Shown piece after piece: positions 14,215 through 22,756 of a DNA stretch of 37,944 nucleotides (position 1 is its first letter; each line of letters opens with the position of its first letter). Source of the DNA: Streptomyces bambusae (GTDB lineage Bacteria > Actinomycetota > Actinomycetes > Streptomycetales > Streptomycetaceae); assembly GCF_020532645.1 (NCBI RefSeq), contig NZ_JAJAUZ010000069.1, forward strand, positions 1 through 37,944. The letters run 5' to 3'. The translations under genes and the position numbers were made by a program. Below the pieces are notes generated by a model. The model was not told the origin of the DNA and searched no databases. It was given only the letters and a program-made list of their open reading frames with translations.

Positions 14215-17200
14215 ATGGCCGGATCTGCGCTCGACTCCTTCTCCCCCGCGACCCGCTCCTGGTTCACCGGGGCGTTCGCCCTGCCCACGGCCGCCCAGGA
14301 GGGTGCCTGGCAGGCGATCGCCGCCGGTTCCGACGTGCTGGTCGTGGCGCCGACCGGATCCGGCAAGACCCTCGCCGCGTTCCTGGCCGCGCTGGACCGG
14401 CTGGCCGCCGGCGCCCCGCCCGCCGAGCCGAAGAAGCGCTGCCGGGTGCTGTACGTGTCGCCGCTGAAGGCCCTCGCGGTGGACGTGGAGCGCAACCTGC
14501 GCAGCCCGCTCACCGGCATCCGGCAGGAGTCGGTGCGGCTCGGGCTGCCGGAGCCGGACATCCGGGTGGGCATCCGCTCCGGCGACACCCCGGCCGCCGA
14601 GCGGCGCTCGCTCGCCACCCGGCCGCCGGACATCCTGATCACCACGCCCGAGTCCCTGTTCCTGATGCTGACCTCGTCCGCGCGCGAAGCCCTCACCGGC
14701 ATCGAGACCGTGATCCTGGACGAGGTGCACGCCGTCGCCGGCACCAAGCGCGGCGCGCACCTCGCGCTGTCCCTGGAGCGGCTGGACGAGCTGCTGCCCC
14801 GCCCGGCCCGCCGGATCGGCCTGTCGGCGACGGTCCGGCCGGTGGACGAGGTGGCCCGCTACCTGGCGCCCCGCGGCCGGGTGGAGATCGTCCAGCCGCC
14901 GTCCGGCAAGGAGTTCGACCTGTCGGTGGTGGTGCCCGTCGAGGACATGGGCGAGCTGGGCGGTTCGCCGGCCACGGAGGAGCGGGAGGGCGGCGACAAG
15001 CCGTCGATCTGGCCGCACGTCGAGGAGCGCATCGCCGACCTGGTCCAGCAGCACCGCTCGACGATCGTGTTCGCCAACTCCCGGCGGCTCGCGGAGCGGC
15101 TGTGCAACCGGCTCAACGAGATCGCGTACGAGCGGGCCACGGGCGAGGCTCTGCCCGAGGGCCCGCCGCCGGCCGAGGTCATGGCCCAGTCGGGGGCCGC
15201 GCACGGCGCCCCGCCGCTGCTGGCCCGCGCGCACCACGGTTCGGTGTCCAAGGAGCAGCGGGCGCTGGTGGAGGAGGACCTCAAGGCGGGCCGGCTGCCG
15301 GCCGTGGTGGCCACCTCCAGCCTGGAACTCGGCATCGACATGGGCGCGGTGGACCTGGTCGTGCAGGTCGAGTCGCCGCCGTCGGTGGCCTCCGGACTGC
15401 AGCGGGTGGGCCGGGCCGGGCACCAGGTCGGCGCGGTCTCCACGGGCGTGGTGTTCCCGAAGTACCGCGGCGACCTGGTGCAGGCGGCGGTGGTGACCGA
15501 GCGGATGCGCTCCGGTTCCATCGAGTCCCTGCGGGTGCCGTCCAACCCGCTCGACGTGCTGGCGCAGCAGATCGTGGCGATGACGGCCATGGACACCTGG
15601 CAGGTGGACGACCTGCTGGCGCTGGTGCGCCGGGCCGCGCCGTTCGCCGCGCTGCCCGAGTCGGCGTTCACCGCGGTCCTCGACATGCTGGCGGGCCGCT
15701 ACCCGTCGGACGCGTTCGCCGAACTGCGGCCGCGGCTGGTGTGGGACCGGGTGGCGGGCACGGTGACCGGCCGCCCCGGCGCACAGCGGCTGGCGGTCAC
15801 CTCCGGCGGCACGATCCCCGACCGGGGCCTGTTCGGGGTGTTCCTGGCCGGCTCCGACCCGAAGAAGGGCGGCGGCCGGGTCGGCGAGCTGGACGAGGAG
15901 ATGGTCTACGAGTCCCGCGTCGGCGACGTGTTCACGCTGGGCACGACGTCGTGGCGGATCGAGGACATCACCCGGGACCGGGTGCTGGTGTCGCCGGCGC
16001 CCGGGGTGCCGGGGCGGCTGCCGTTCTGGAAGGGCGACCAGCTGGGCCGGCCGCTGGAACTGGGCCGGGCGGTCGGCGCGTTCCTGCGGGAGGTCGGCGG
16101 GCTGCCGGACGAGGACGCCCGGCTGCGGCTGCTCGCCGCGGGCCTCGACGCGTGGGCCGCGGACAACGTGCTCGCGTACCTGGCGGAGCAGCGGGAGGCC
16201 TGCGGGCACGTGCCGGACGACCGGACGGTGGTCGTCGAGCGGTTCCGCGACGAGCTGGGCGACTGGCGGGTCGTGGTGCACTCCCCGTTCGGTGCGCAGG
16301 TGCACGCGCCGTGGGCGCTGGCGCTGGGGGCCCGCCTCACCGAGCGGTTCGGGATGGACGCGCAGGTGATGCACGCGGACGACGGGATCGTGCTGCGGCT
16401 GCCGGACGCCGACCTGCTGGGGCTGGACCTGCTCGACCACGATCCGGCCGGCGGGCTCCCGGACTTCGCGTTCGACGGCGAGCAGGCCCCGCTGGGTGCC
16501 GCGGACGTGCTGTTCGACAAGGGTGAGGTGGACGGGGTCGTCACCGAGCAGGTGGGCGGCTCTGCGCTGTTCGCCTCCCGGTTCCGGGAGTGCGCGGCCC
16601 GTGCCCTGCTGCTGCCGCGGCGCAGCCCGGGCCGGCGGACCCCGCTGTGGCAGCAGCGGCAGCGGGCTGCGCAGCTGCTCCAGGTGGCGTCCGAGTTCGG
16701 CTCGTTCCCGATCGTGCTGGAGGCCGTACGGGAGTGCCTGCAGGACGTGTTCGACGTGCCGGGGCTGGTCGAGCTGATGGGGGACATCGAGGCCCGTCGG
16801 GTGCGGCTGGTCGAGGTCACCACCCCCGAGCCGTCGCCGTTCGCCCGCTCCCTGCTGTTCGGGTACGTGGCGCAGTTCCTGTACGAGGGCGACTCCCCGC
16901 TCGCCGAGCGGCGGGCGGCGGCGCTCTCGCTGGACTCGCGGCTGCTGGCCGAGCTGCTCGGCCAGGCGGAGCTGCGGGAGCTGCTGGACGCGGAGGTGCT
17001 GGCGGAGCTGGAGCGGGAGCTCCAGTGGCTGACCGAGGACAGGAGGGTGAAGGACGCGGAGGGGGTCGCGGACCTGCTGCGGCTGCTGGGACCGCTGACC
17101 GCGGACGAGCTGGCGGCGCGCGGGGCGGAGCCGGCCTGGCCGCAGCAGCTGGGCGCGGCCCGGCGGGCCATTGCGGTGCGGATCGCCGGGGTGGAGCACT

Positions 17201-18825
17201 GGGCGGCGGTGGAGGACGCGGGCCGGCTGCGGGACGCACTGGGCACCGCGCTGCCGGTGGGGGTGCCGGAGGCGTTCACCGAGCCGGTGAAGGATCCGCT
17301 GGGCGATCTGCTGGCCCGGTTCGCCCGGACGCACGGCCCGTTCACCTCGTCGGCGGCGGCCGGCCGGTTCGGTCTGGGCACGGCGGTGACCGAGGGCGCG
17401 CTGCAGCGGCTCGCGGCGGCCGGGCGGGTCGTGCAGGGCGAGTTCCACCCGGCGGGCATCGGCCAGGAGTGGTGCGACGCGGCGGTGCTGCGGCGGCTGC
17501 GGCGCCGGTCGCTGGCGGCGCTGCGGCACGAGCTGGAGCCGGTGCCGCCGGCCGCGCTGGCCGCGTTCCTGCCGCAGTGGCAGCACCTGGGCGGTGCGCT
17601 GCGCGGCATCGACGGGCTGGCGCGGGCGGTGGAGCAGCTCCAGGGCGCGCCGGTGCCGGCCTCCGCGCTGGAGAAGCTGGTGCTGCCGTCCCGGGTGAGC
17701 GGCTACTCCCCCGCGCTGCTGGACGAGTTGACGACGACCGGCGAGGTGGTGTGGGCGGGCGCCGGGGCGCTGCCCGGCAAGGACGGCTGGATCTCCCTGT
17801 ACCCGGCGGACTCGGCACCGCTGCTGCTGCCGGAGCCGCACCCGATGGAGCAGGGCCCACTGCACCAGGCGGTGCTGGCTGCCCTGGCCGGGGGGTACGG
17901 GCTGTTCTTCCGCCAGATCGCCGACCGGGTACGAGCGGCCGGACACCCGGAGGTGACCGACCTTCAGCTGGCGGACGCGGTCTGGGACCTGGCCTGGTCG
18001 GGCCGGCTGACCAACGACACCCTGGCGCCGCTGCGCGCGCTGCTCGGCTCGGGCCGTACCGCGGGTTCGACCGCGCACCGGGCCAAGCGGACGGTGCCGC
18101 GCGGCCGTTACGGCTCGCTCGGCGCGTCGGTGTCCCGCAGCGGGCCGCCGACGGTCGCGGGCCGCTGGTCGCTGCTGCCCGCGGCCGAACCTGAGGCCAC
18201 CCACCGCGCACACGCCCTGGCCCGTACGCTGCTGGACCGGCACGGCGTCGTGACCCGCGGGGCGGTGGCCGCGGAGGGCGTGGCGGGCGGTTTCTCGGCC
18301 GTCTACCGGATCCTGTCGGCCTTCGAGGACAGCGGCCAGGCCCGCCGCGGGTACGTGGTGGAGGGGCTGGGCGCGGCGCAGTTCGCGATGGACGGGGCGG
18401 TGGACCGGCTGCGGGCCGCCGCCAACGCCCGGGACCGCGGCGAGTCCGGCGGCCGCCCCGCGCTGGTGCTGGCGGCGGCCGATCCGGCGAACGCGTACGG
18501 GGCGGCCCTGCCGTGGCCCGAGCCGCCGGAGGGAGCGGGCCACAAGCCGGGCCGCAAGGCGGGTTCGCTGGTGGTGCTCGTCGACGGCGAGCCGGCCGTG
18601 TACCTGGAGCGCGGCGGCAAGACCATGCTGGCCTGGCTCCCGCCCGACGACCCCCGCCTCGCCGGGGCGGCCGAAGCCCTCACCACGGGCGCCCGCACCG
18701 GCACTCTCCCCCCTCTCACCATCGAACGCATCAACGGCACCCCCGCCCTCACCTCCCCCTACTCCGCACCCCTCGAATCAACCGGCTTCCACCCCACCCC
18801 CCGAGGCCTCCGCGCCCGCCCCTGA
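14215..18825 (+). CDS. lhr: Lhr-family ATP-dependent 3'-5' DNA helicase
   Basis: This 1536-aa long-form Lhr (Lhr-L) is an SF2 DNA helicase linked to repair in mycobacteria. Walker A APTGSGKT is at residues 45-52 and DEVH at 169-172. Motif III is GLSATVRP and motif VI is LQRVGRAGHQ. The Lhr-core winged-helix and unique domains run to about residue 850. The long C-terminal part has tandem winged-helix segments and an AlkZ/YcaQ-like region (SGYSPALLDELTTTGEVVWAG). I chose the ATG at 14215 because it lies 7 nt after a PafBC-like -10; in-frame GTG 14191 and ATG 14206 would overlap that promoter. A nei-type glycosylase follows 129 bp downstream, as in Mycobacterium. Confidence 0.95.
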   Translation: MAGSALDSFSPATRSWFTGAFALPTAAQEGAWQAIAAGSDVLVVAPTGSGKTLAAFLAALDRLAAGAPPAEPKKRCRVLYVSPLKALAVDVERNLRSPLTGIRQESVRLGLPEPDIRVGIRSGDTPAAERRSLATRPPDILITTPESLFLMLTSSAREALTGIETVILDEVHAVAGTKRGAHLALSLERLDELLPRPARRIGLSATVRPVDEVARYLAPRGRVEIVQPPSGKEFDLSVVVPVEDMGELGGSPATEEREGGDKPSIWPHVEERIADLVQQHRSTIVFANSRRLAERLCNRLNEIAYERATGEALPEGPPPAEVMAQSGAAHGAPPLLARAHHGSVSKEQRALVEEDLKAGRLPAVVATSSLELGIDMGAVDLVVQVESPPSVASGLQRVGRAGHQVGAVSTGVVFPKYRGDLVQAAVVTERMRSGSIESLRVPSNPLDVLAQQIVAMTAMDTWQVDDLLALVRRAAPFAALPESAFTAVLDMLAGRYPSDAFAELRPRLVWDRVAGTVTGRPGAQRLAVTSGGTIPDRGLFGVFLAGSDPKKGGGRVGELDEEMVYESRVGDVFTLGTTSWRIEDITRDRVLVSPAPGVPGRLPFWKGDQLGRPLELGRAVGAFLREVGGLPDEDARLRLLAAGLDAWAADNVLAYLAEQREACGHVPDDRTVVVERFRDELGDWRVVVHSPFGAQVHAPWALALGARLTERFGMDAQVMHADDGIVLRLPDADLLGLDLLDHDPAGGLPDFAFDGEQAPLGAADVLFDKGEVDGVVTEQVGGSALFASRFRECAARALLLPRRSPGRRTPLWQQRQRAAQLLQVASEFGSFPIVLEAVRECLQDVFDVPGLVELMGDIEARRVRLVEVTTPEPSPFARSLLFGYVAQFLYEGDSPLAERRAAALSLDSRLLAELLGQAELRELLDAEVLAELERELQWLTEDRRVKDAEGVADLLRLLGPLTADELAARGAEPAWPQQLGAARRAIAVRIAGVEHWAAVEDAGRLRDALGTALPVGVPEAFTEPVKDPLGDLLARFARTHGPFTSSAAAGRFGLGTAVTEGALQRLAAAGRVVQGEFHPAGIGQEWCDAAVLRRLRRRSLAALRHELEPVPPAALAAFLPQWQHLGGALRGIDGLARAVEQLQGAPVPASALEKLVLPSRVSGYSPALLDELTTTGEVVWAGAGALPGKDGWISLYPADSAPLLLPEPHPMEQGPLHQAVLAALAGGYGLFFRQIADRVRAAGHPEVTDLQLADAVWDLAWSGRLTNDTLAPLRALLGSGRTAGSTAHRAKRTVPRGRYGSLGASVSRSGPPTVAGRWSLLPAAEPEATHRAHALARTLLDRHGVVTRGAVAAEGVAGGFSAVYRILSAFEDSGQARRGYVVEGLGAAQFAMDGAVDRLRAAANARDRGESGGRPALVLAAADPANAYGAALPWPEPPEGAGHKPGRKAGSLVVLVDGEPAVYLERGGKTMLAWLPPDDPRLAGAAEALTTGARTGTLPPLTIERINGTPALTSPYSAPLESTGFHPTPRGLRARP

Positions 18826-18871
18826 CCCACCCACCCCGATCCCCCCCGATCCCTCCGCCACCCCGCCCAGC

Positions 18872-18930
18872 CAATTCCAGCCCCGCCGGCGATTGAGGCG
18901 GGGGAGCCGGGGGGCAGAGCCCCCGAAGCC
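18872..18930 (-). repeat. Streptomyces-type intergenic repeat, copy B
   Basis: Read on the minus strand, it shows GGGGGCTCTGCCCC, then GCCTCAATCGCCGGCGGGGC, then TGGAATTGG. It has the same order of blocks as copy A at 91-141. It lies between lhr and nei2 and could form a hairpin in either transcript. This copy has no tandem array attached. Confidence 0.6.
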
Positions 18931-18954
18931 GCCCGCCGGGAGGACAATGACCCC

Positions 18955-19749
18955 ATGCCCGAAGGCGACACCATCTGGCACGTGGCACGACGACTCCACA
19001 CCGCCCTCGCCACCCACGAACTGACCCGCTCGGACCTCCGCACACCCCGCCTCGCCACCACCGACCTCACCGGCCGCACGGTCCTGGACGTCACCCCCCG
19101 CGGCAAGCACCTCCTCACCCGCATCGAGGGCGGCCTCACCCTCCACTCCCACCTCCGCATGGACGGCGCCTGGCGCGTCTTCCCCGCCGGCGCACCCTGG
19201 CGCGGCGGCCCCGCCCACCAGATCCGCGCCATCCTCGGCACCGCCGGCCACACCGCCGTCGGCTACCGCCTCCCCGTCCTGGACCTGCTCCGCACCTCCG
19301 AGGAGGACCGTGTCGTCGGCCACCTCGGCCCCGACCTGCTCGGCCCGGACTGGGACGCCGGCACCGCGGCCCGCCATCTGACCGCGGACCCCGCCCGCCC
19401 CCTCGGCGAAGCCCTCCTCGACCAGCGCAACCTGGCCGGCATCGGCAACATCTACAAGTGCGAGCTGTGCTTCCTCGCCGGCGCCACCCCCTGGACCCCG
19501 GTCGGCGCGCTCCCCGAGGACACCCCGGTCCGCCTGGCCGCCGCCGCCCACCGCCTCCTGAAGGCGAACACCGGATCCGGCGGCCGCCCCCGCAACACCA
19601 CCGGCCTCCGCCGCCCCGGCCAGGAGCTGTTCGTCTACGGCCGCGCCGGCCGCCCCTGCCTGCGCTGCCGCACCCCGGTCCGCGAATCCCCGCAGGCCGA
19701 CCGCCCCACCTACTGGTGCCCCCGCTGCCAGCAGGGCCCGGTGCCGTGA
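18955..19749 (+). CDS. Fpg/Nei-family DNA glycosylase (endonuclease VIII-like, Nei2 type)
   Basis: This 264-aa bifunctional DNA glycosylase/AP lyase removes oxidised bases. It begins MPEGDTIWHVARRL, so the catalytic Pro2 and Glu3 are present after Met removal. The conserved Lys is in TPRGKHLL near residue 50. The helix-two-turn-helix motif includes LLDQRNLAGIGNIYKCE. A C-terminal zinc finger is built from CLRCRTP and YWCPRCQ. The ATG is fixed by Pro2. A GGGAGGA site lies 10 nt upstream and a -10-like GACAAT 6 nt upstream, so leaderless transcription is also possible. The gene follows lhr. Confidence 0.93.
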   Translation: MPEGDTIWHVARRLHTALATHELTRSDLRTPRLATTDLTGRTVLDVTPRGKHLLTRIEGGLTLHSHLRMDGAWRVFPAGAPWRGGPAHQIRAILGTAGHTAVGYRLPVLDLLRTSEEDRVVGHLGPDLLGPDWDAGTAARHLTADPARPLGEALLDQRNLAGIGNIYKCELCFLAGATPWTPVGALPEDTPVRLAAAAHRLLKANTGSGGRPRNTTGLRRPGQELFVYGRAGRPCLRCRTPVRESPQADRPTYWCPRCQQGPVP

Positions 19750-19822
19750 GACGCCCGCCCCGCACCCGCTGCACCCGCCCGCTGCGCCCACACCCCGTCC
19801 CCCGAACCTCCCGGCCGACTTC

Positions 19823-19852
19823 TTGACGATCCGTCAGATCCGCCCGTACCGT
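19823..19852 (+). promoter_or_regulatory. Leaderless promoter with operator-like palindrome, SDR gene
   Basis: TTGACG (19823-19828), an 18-nt spacer and TACCGT (19847-19852) lie 6 nt before the ATG at 19859. The perfect inverted repeat TGACG-ATC-CGTCA (19824-19836) overlaps the -35, as a TetR-like repressor site would. No regulator gene is adjacent. Confidence 0.65.
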
Positions 19853-19858
19853 CCCGCC

Positions 19859-20629
19859 ATGCCCTCACCCCACGCCTCGTACGACCTCACCGGCCGCACC
19901 GCGCTGATCACGGGCGCCGCAAGCGGCATCGGGCGGGCCACCGCCCTCCTCCTCGCGAGCGCCGGCGCGACCGTCCACTGCGCCGACCGCGACGAGAAGG
20001 GCCTGGCGGAGACCGCCGAACAGGTGGCCGCCGGCGGCGGCACCGCCTCCTGCCACCCCCTCGACGTCACCGACCGCGAGGCGGTCCGCGCCGCCGTCGC
20101 GGCCGCCGGCCCGCTGGACATCGCCGCCGCGATCGCCGGGGTCATGCACACGAGCAGCGTTCTCGACACCCGCGACGAGGACCTGGACAGGGTGTTCGAC
20201 ATCAATTTCAAGGGGGTCCTGCGCACCTGCCAGGAGGCCGCCCGCGCCATGGCCGACGCCGGCCGCCCCGGCAGCATCGTCACGATGGCCTCCGGCGCCA
20301 TGGACGCCGCCCAGCCCGGTCTGCTCTGCTACAGCGCCGCCAAGGCCGCCGTGGTGCAGCTCACGAAGACCCTCGCCACCGAGGCCGGCCCGCTCGGCAT
20401 CCGGGTGAACGCCGTGGCCCCCGGCTGGATCCGCACCCCGATGACCGACCGCCACGACCCCGGGGTGCAGGAGCAGACCGAGGCCGCGATGGCCCGGATG
20501 TCCCCCCTGCGCCGGGTCGGCGAGGCCGAGGACATCGCCCAGACCGTGCTGTTCCTCGCCTCGGACGCCTCGTCCTTCATGACCGGGCAGATCCTCCGCC
20601 CGAACGGCGGCGTCGCCATGCCCTGGTAG
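19859..20629 (+). CDS. SDR family oxidoreductase
   Basis: This 256-aa classical short-chain dehydrogenase/reductase is a cytoplasmic NAD(P)-dependent enzyme. The cofactor motif TGAASGIG is near residue 17. IAAAIAGVM replaces the usual NNAG motif. Catalytic Ser is in IVTMASGAM, and the Tyr and Lys are in LCYSAAKAAV. VNAVAPGWIRTPMT and a FabG-like C-terminus follow. The substrate is unknown. The ATG at 19859 is 6 nt after a -10; the longer frame to 19823 starts inside the -35. The 3' end overlaps the convergent small membrane protein by 53 bp. Confidence 0.92.
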   Translation: MPSPHASYDLTGRTALITGAASGIGRATALLLASAGATVHCADRDEKGLAETAEQVAAGGGTASCHPLDVTDREAVRAAVAAAGPLDIAAAIAGVMHTSSVLDTRDEDLDRVFDINFKGVLRTCQEAARAMADAGRPGSIVTMASGAMDAAQPGLLCYSAAKAAVVQLTKTLATEAGPLGIRVNAVAPGWIRTPMTDRHDPGVQEQTEAAMARMSPLRRVGEAEDIAQTVLFLASDASSFMTGQILRPNGGVAMPW

Positions 20630-20888
20630 CCGCCCCGGCGGCCATCCCTGCCACCGCCCGCCCCACCGGCCCCTCGCCCCGCCGCCGCGCCTCGGACACC
20701 CCGGCCGCCCGGGCCAGCGGGACGCAGTGCACCGGCAGCAGGCTCAGCCCCCAGCCGCCGACCGCCACCGCGCCCTCGACCACTCCGGTCCGGCCGGGCA
20801 CCAGGGCCAGCCGCAGCACGGCCCACCACCACAGCACGCCGCCGGCCACCGCCGCGGCCACCAGCAGGGGCGTCCGTATCCGCCACAC
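20577..20888 (-). CDS. Small hypothetical membrane protein
   Basis: This 103-aa protein has two hydrophobic segments: LLVAAAVAGGVLWWWAVLRL near the N-terminus and VAVGGWGLSLLPVHCVPLA in the middle, with a basic Arg-rich tail. I do not recognise a family. The GTG at 20888 has a strong GGAGGAG site upstream, which supports it as a real gene. It overlaps the convergent SDR gene by 53 bp at the 3' end. The open frame continues upstream to 20999 without a better start. Confidence 0.6.
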   Translation of the reverse strand: MWRIRTPLLVAAAVAGGVLWWWAVLRLALVPGRTGVVEGAVAVGGWGLSLLPVHCVPLARAAGVSEARRRGEGPVGRAVAGMAAGAATRAWRRRRSGGGSARS

Positions 20889-20963
20889 CGCTGCCTCCTC
20901 CGGCCGGGGTCGGGGACCCGCCCCATCCTCCCGCACCCCCGCACGGCGCGCATCCACAACGGC

Positions 20964-21017
20964 GCGAGGCCCCGGCCCGGTACACACGATCCCGTGCACA
21001 CCCGGCCGGGGCCTCGC
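20964..21017. terminator. Hairpin downstream of clgR
   Basis: GCGAGGCCCCGGCC (20964-20977) and its exact reverse complement (21004-21017) form a 14-bp stem around a 26-nt loop that can itself pair partly. It lies 13 nt after the clgR stop and before the small membrane gene. Confidence 0.65.
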
Positions 21018-21029
21018 CCCGGGCTCGAC

Positions 21030-21404
21030 TCAAGCGGCTACGACGTTCACCGCTTCCGCCGGCGCCTTGATGGTCACCCGCTCGGTCGGGACGGTGACCG
21101 AAGCCACCGAGACCGAATTCAGCATCGGGCGGACCGGCACCGGTTCGCTCGCCGCGGCCGACTGGGCCAGCTCGGCAAGCGACAGTTCATCGCTGACTTC
21201 GCGCATCAGCTCGGACATCCGTACGTCCAGCGCGTCACAAATCGCGGAGAGCAGTTCGGAGGAGGCCTCCTTCTGCCCCCGCTCCACCTCGGAGAGATAG
21301 CCGAGCGAAACTCGGGCGGACGAGGAGACTTCGCGCAGAGTACGGCCCTGGCGCTGGCGCTGCCGACGCAGCACGTCACCCAGCAGGCGACGGAGCAGAA
21401 TCAT
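21030..21404 (-). CDS. clgR: ClgR-type transcriptional activator of clp/lon genes
   Basis: This 124-aa regulator has an XRE/Cro-type HTH at about residues 10-65 (LREVSSSARVSLGYLSEVERGQ in outline). In Streptomyces and Corynebacterium, ClgR activates clpP1P2, clpC and lon and lies next to cinA and pgsA, as here. The protein ends Ala-Ala, and terminal alanines are the known degradation signal for ClpP in S. lividans ClgR. The ATG at 21404 has a strong GGAGGGAG site; an in-frame start at 21437 lacks one. cinA ends 109 bp upstream. Confidence 0.88.
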   Translation of the reverse strand: MILLRRLLGDVLRRQRQRQGRTLREVSSSARVSLGYLSEVERGQKEASSELLSAICDALDVRMSELMREVSDELSLAELAQSAAASEPVPVRPMLNSVSVASVTVPTERVTIKAPAEAVNVVAA

Positions 21405-21513
21405 CGGTGGCTCCCTCCTCTGACCGTGTAGCGGCATCCTTCACGCCCCACCGTACCGCCTCGCGCTGCGGCCGTGCGGGGAGCGATGTCGTGTTCACTC
21501 AGGGCTGCAAACA

Positions 21514-22059
21514 TCAAATCCCCCCGTTCTGTTCCATACCCTGTTTCCGCGCATTCTCCAGCAGTTCGCTCAAGAGAAGTTCGAGCACCCTCCGTACACT
21601 CTCCCTACGGATTTCCGCTCGATCGCCGTTCAATCTCAAGGCGGCGGTTTTCCCGCCTGCCGGACCGGCCACCGCGACGAACACGGTCCCCACCGGCTGT
21701 CCGTCCTGCGGCTCGGGTCCGGCCACCCCGGTGGTCGCGATCCCCCAGGAGGCGTCCAGCACCTTCCGGACTCCCGCTGCCATCTCGGCGGCGACCTGCG
21801 CGTTCACCGCGCCGCTGCGCGCCAGGAGCGGGCCGTCCACCCCGAGGACCTGCTGCTTGAGCTCGGTGGCGTAGGCCGTGACCGAGCCGCGGAAGGAGCG
21901 GGAGGCGCCCGGAACGGCGGTCAGTTCGGCGGCGACCAGGCCGCCGGTGAGCGATTCCGCGACGGCGAGCGTCTCGTCACGCTGAGCAAGCAGCGCCAGA
22001 ACGTCCTCCGCGGCCCCAGCCGCATCGGCCGTCCCATCCACCCCCGTGCTCGCTGTCAT
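21514..22059 (-). CDS. cinA: CinA C-terminal domain protein (nicotinamide-nucleotide amidohydrolase family)
   Basis: This 181-aa stand-alone CinA C-terminal (PncC-like) domain resembles enzymes that deamidate NMN to nicotinate mononucleotide. Family motifs are TLAVAESLTGGLVAAEL, FRGSVTAYATELK and WGIATTGVAGPEPQDGQPVG. The start is either ATG 22059 (used here) or GTG 22074; both leave the domain intact. It follows pgsA after about 28 bp on the same strand and precedes clgR, a conserved actinobacterial order. No N-terminal molybdopterin-binding domain is present. Confidence 0.88.
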   Translation of the reverse strand: MTASTGVDGTADAAGAAEDVLALLAQRDETLAVAESLTGGLVAAELTAVPGASRSFRGSVTAYATELKQQVLGVDGPLLARSGAVNAQVAAEMAAGVRKVLDASWGIATTGVAGPEPQDGQPVGTVFVAVAGPAGGKTAALRLNGDRAEIRRESVRRVLELLLSELLENARKQGMEQNGGI

Positions 22060-22087
22060 GACCGTTCTCGCCACTCAGTCCTGTCGC

Positions 22088-22756
22088 TCAGCCCTGTCCG
22101 CCCGGTACGGCGCGTTCCGCCGCCAGCCCCGCACGCCGCAGGCGCACCGCCTCGCGTACGTAGTCCAGACCGGTGAGCACCGTCAGCACCACGGCGACGG
22201 CCATCACCCAGAAGCGCAGCGTCGCGAGCGGCCCGGTCAAGGCAAGAACGTACATGCCGACCGCGGTCCCCTGGGCCAGGGTCTTCATCTTTCCACCGCG
22301 ACTGGCCGAAATGACTCCGTATTTGATCACCCAGAACCGCATCAGGGTGATACCGAGCTCACGCCCGAGGATCACCCCCGTGACCCACCACGGAAGATCG
22401 CCCAGCGAGGACAGGCAGATCAGCGCCGCCCCCATGATCGCCTTGTCGGCGATCGGGTCCGCGATCTTCCCGAAGTCCGTGACCAGGTTGTACGTCCGGG
22501 CCAGGTGCCCGTCGAACAGGTCCGTGATCATGGCGATGGCGAACGCGGCCCAGGCCAGCGCCCGCCAGGCCGGGTCGTACCCGCCTTCCGCGAGCAGCAG
22601 GACGACGAAGCCCGGCACCAGCAGCAGGCGGACCATCGTGAGGATGTTCGCGATGTTCCACAGGCTGGCCTGATTGACCGCGGCAGCCCCCAGCTTTCCG
22701 CCGGGCGCAGGCCTACGGCCGGTCCCGCCCGCCGCTGAAGCCGGGACTCCGGTCAT
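22088..22756 (-). CDS. pgsA: CDP-diacylglycerol-glycerol-3-phosphate 3-phosphatidyltransferase
   Basis: This 222-aa integral membrane enzyme makes phosphatidylglycerophosphate from CDP-diacylglycerol and glycerol-3-phosphate. The CDP-alcohol phosphotransferase signature is complete: DLFDGHLAR followed by GKIADPIADK. Several membrane segments are visible, with a Gly/Pro-rich N-terminus of about 30 residues. The ATG at 22756 overlaps the rimO stop by 4 bp, so the genes are coupled. A PgsA paralogue with a different substrate cannot be excluded. Confidence 0.93.
   Translation of the reverse strand: MTGVPASAAGGTGRRPAPGGKLGAAAVNQASLWNIANILTMVRLLLVPGFVVLLLAEGGYDPAWRALAWAAFAIAMITDLFDGHLARTYNLVTDFGKIADPIADKAIMGAALICLSSLGDLPWWVTGVILGRELGITLMRFWVIKYGVISASRGGKMKTLAQGTAVGMYVLALTGPLATLRFWVMAVAVVLTVLTGLDYVREAVRLRRAGLAAERAVPGGQG

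Noticed and set aside
14188..18543. A 1451-codon open frame antisense to lhr
   Set aside because: Its composition is Arg/Gln/His-rich with no motifs. Codon bias at third positions belongs to lhr; long antisense frames are normal at this GC content.
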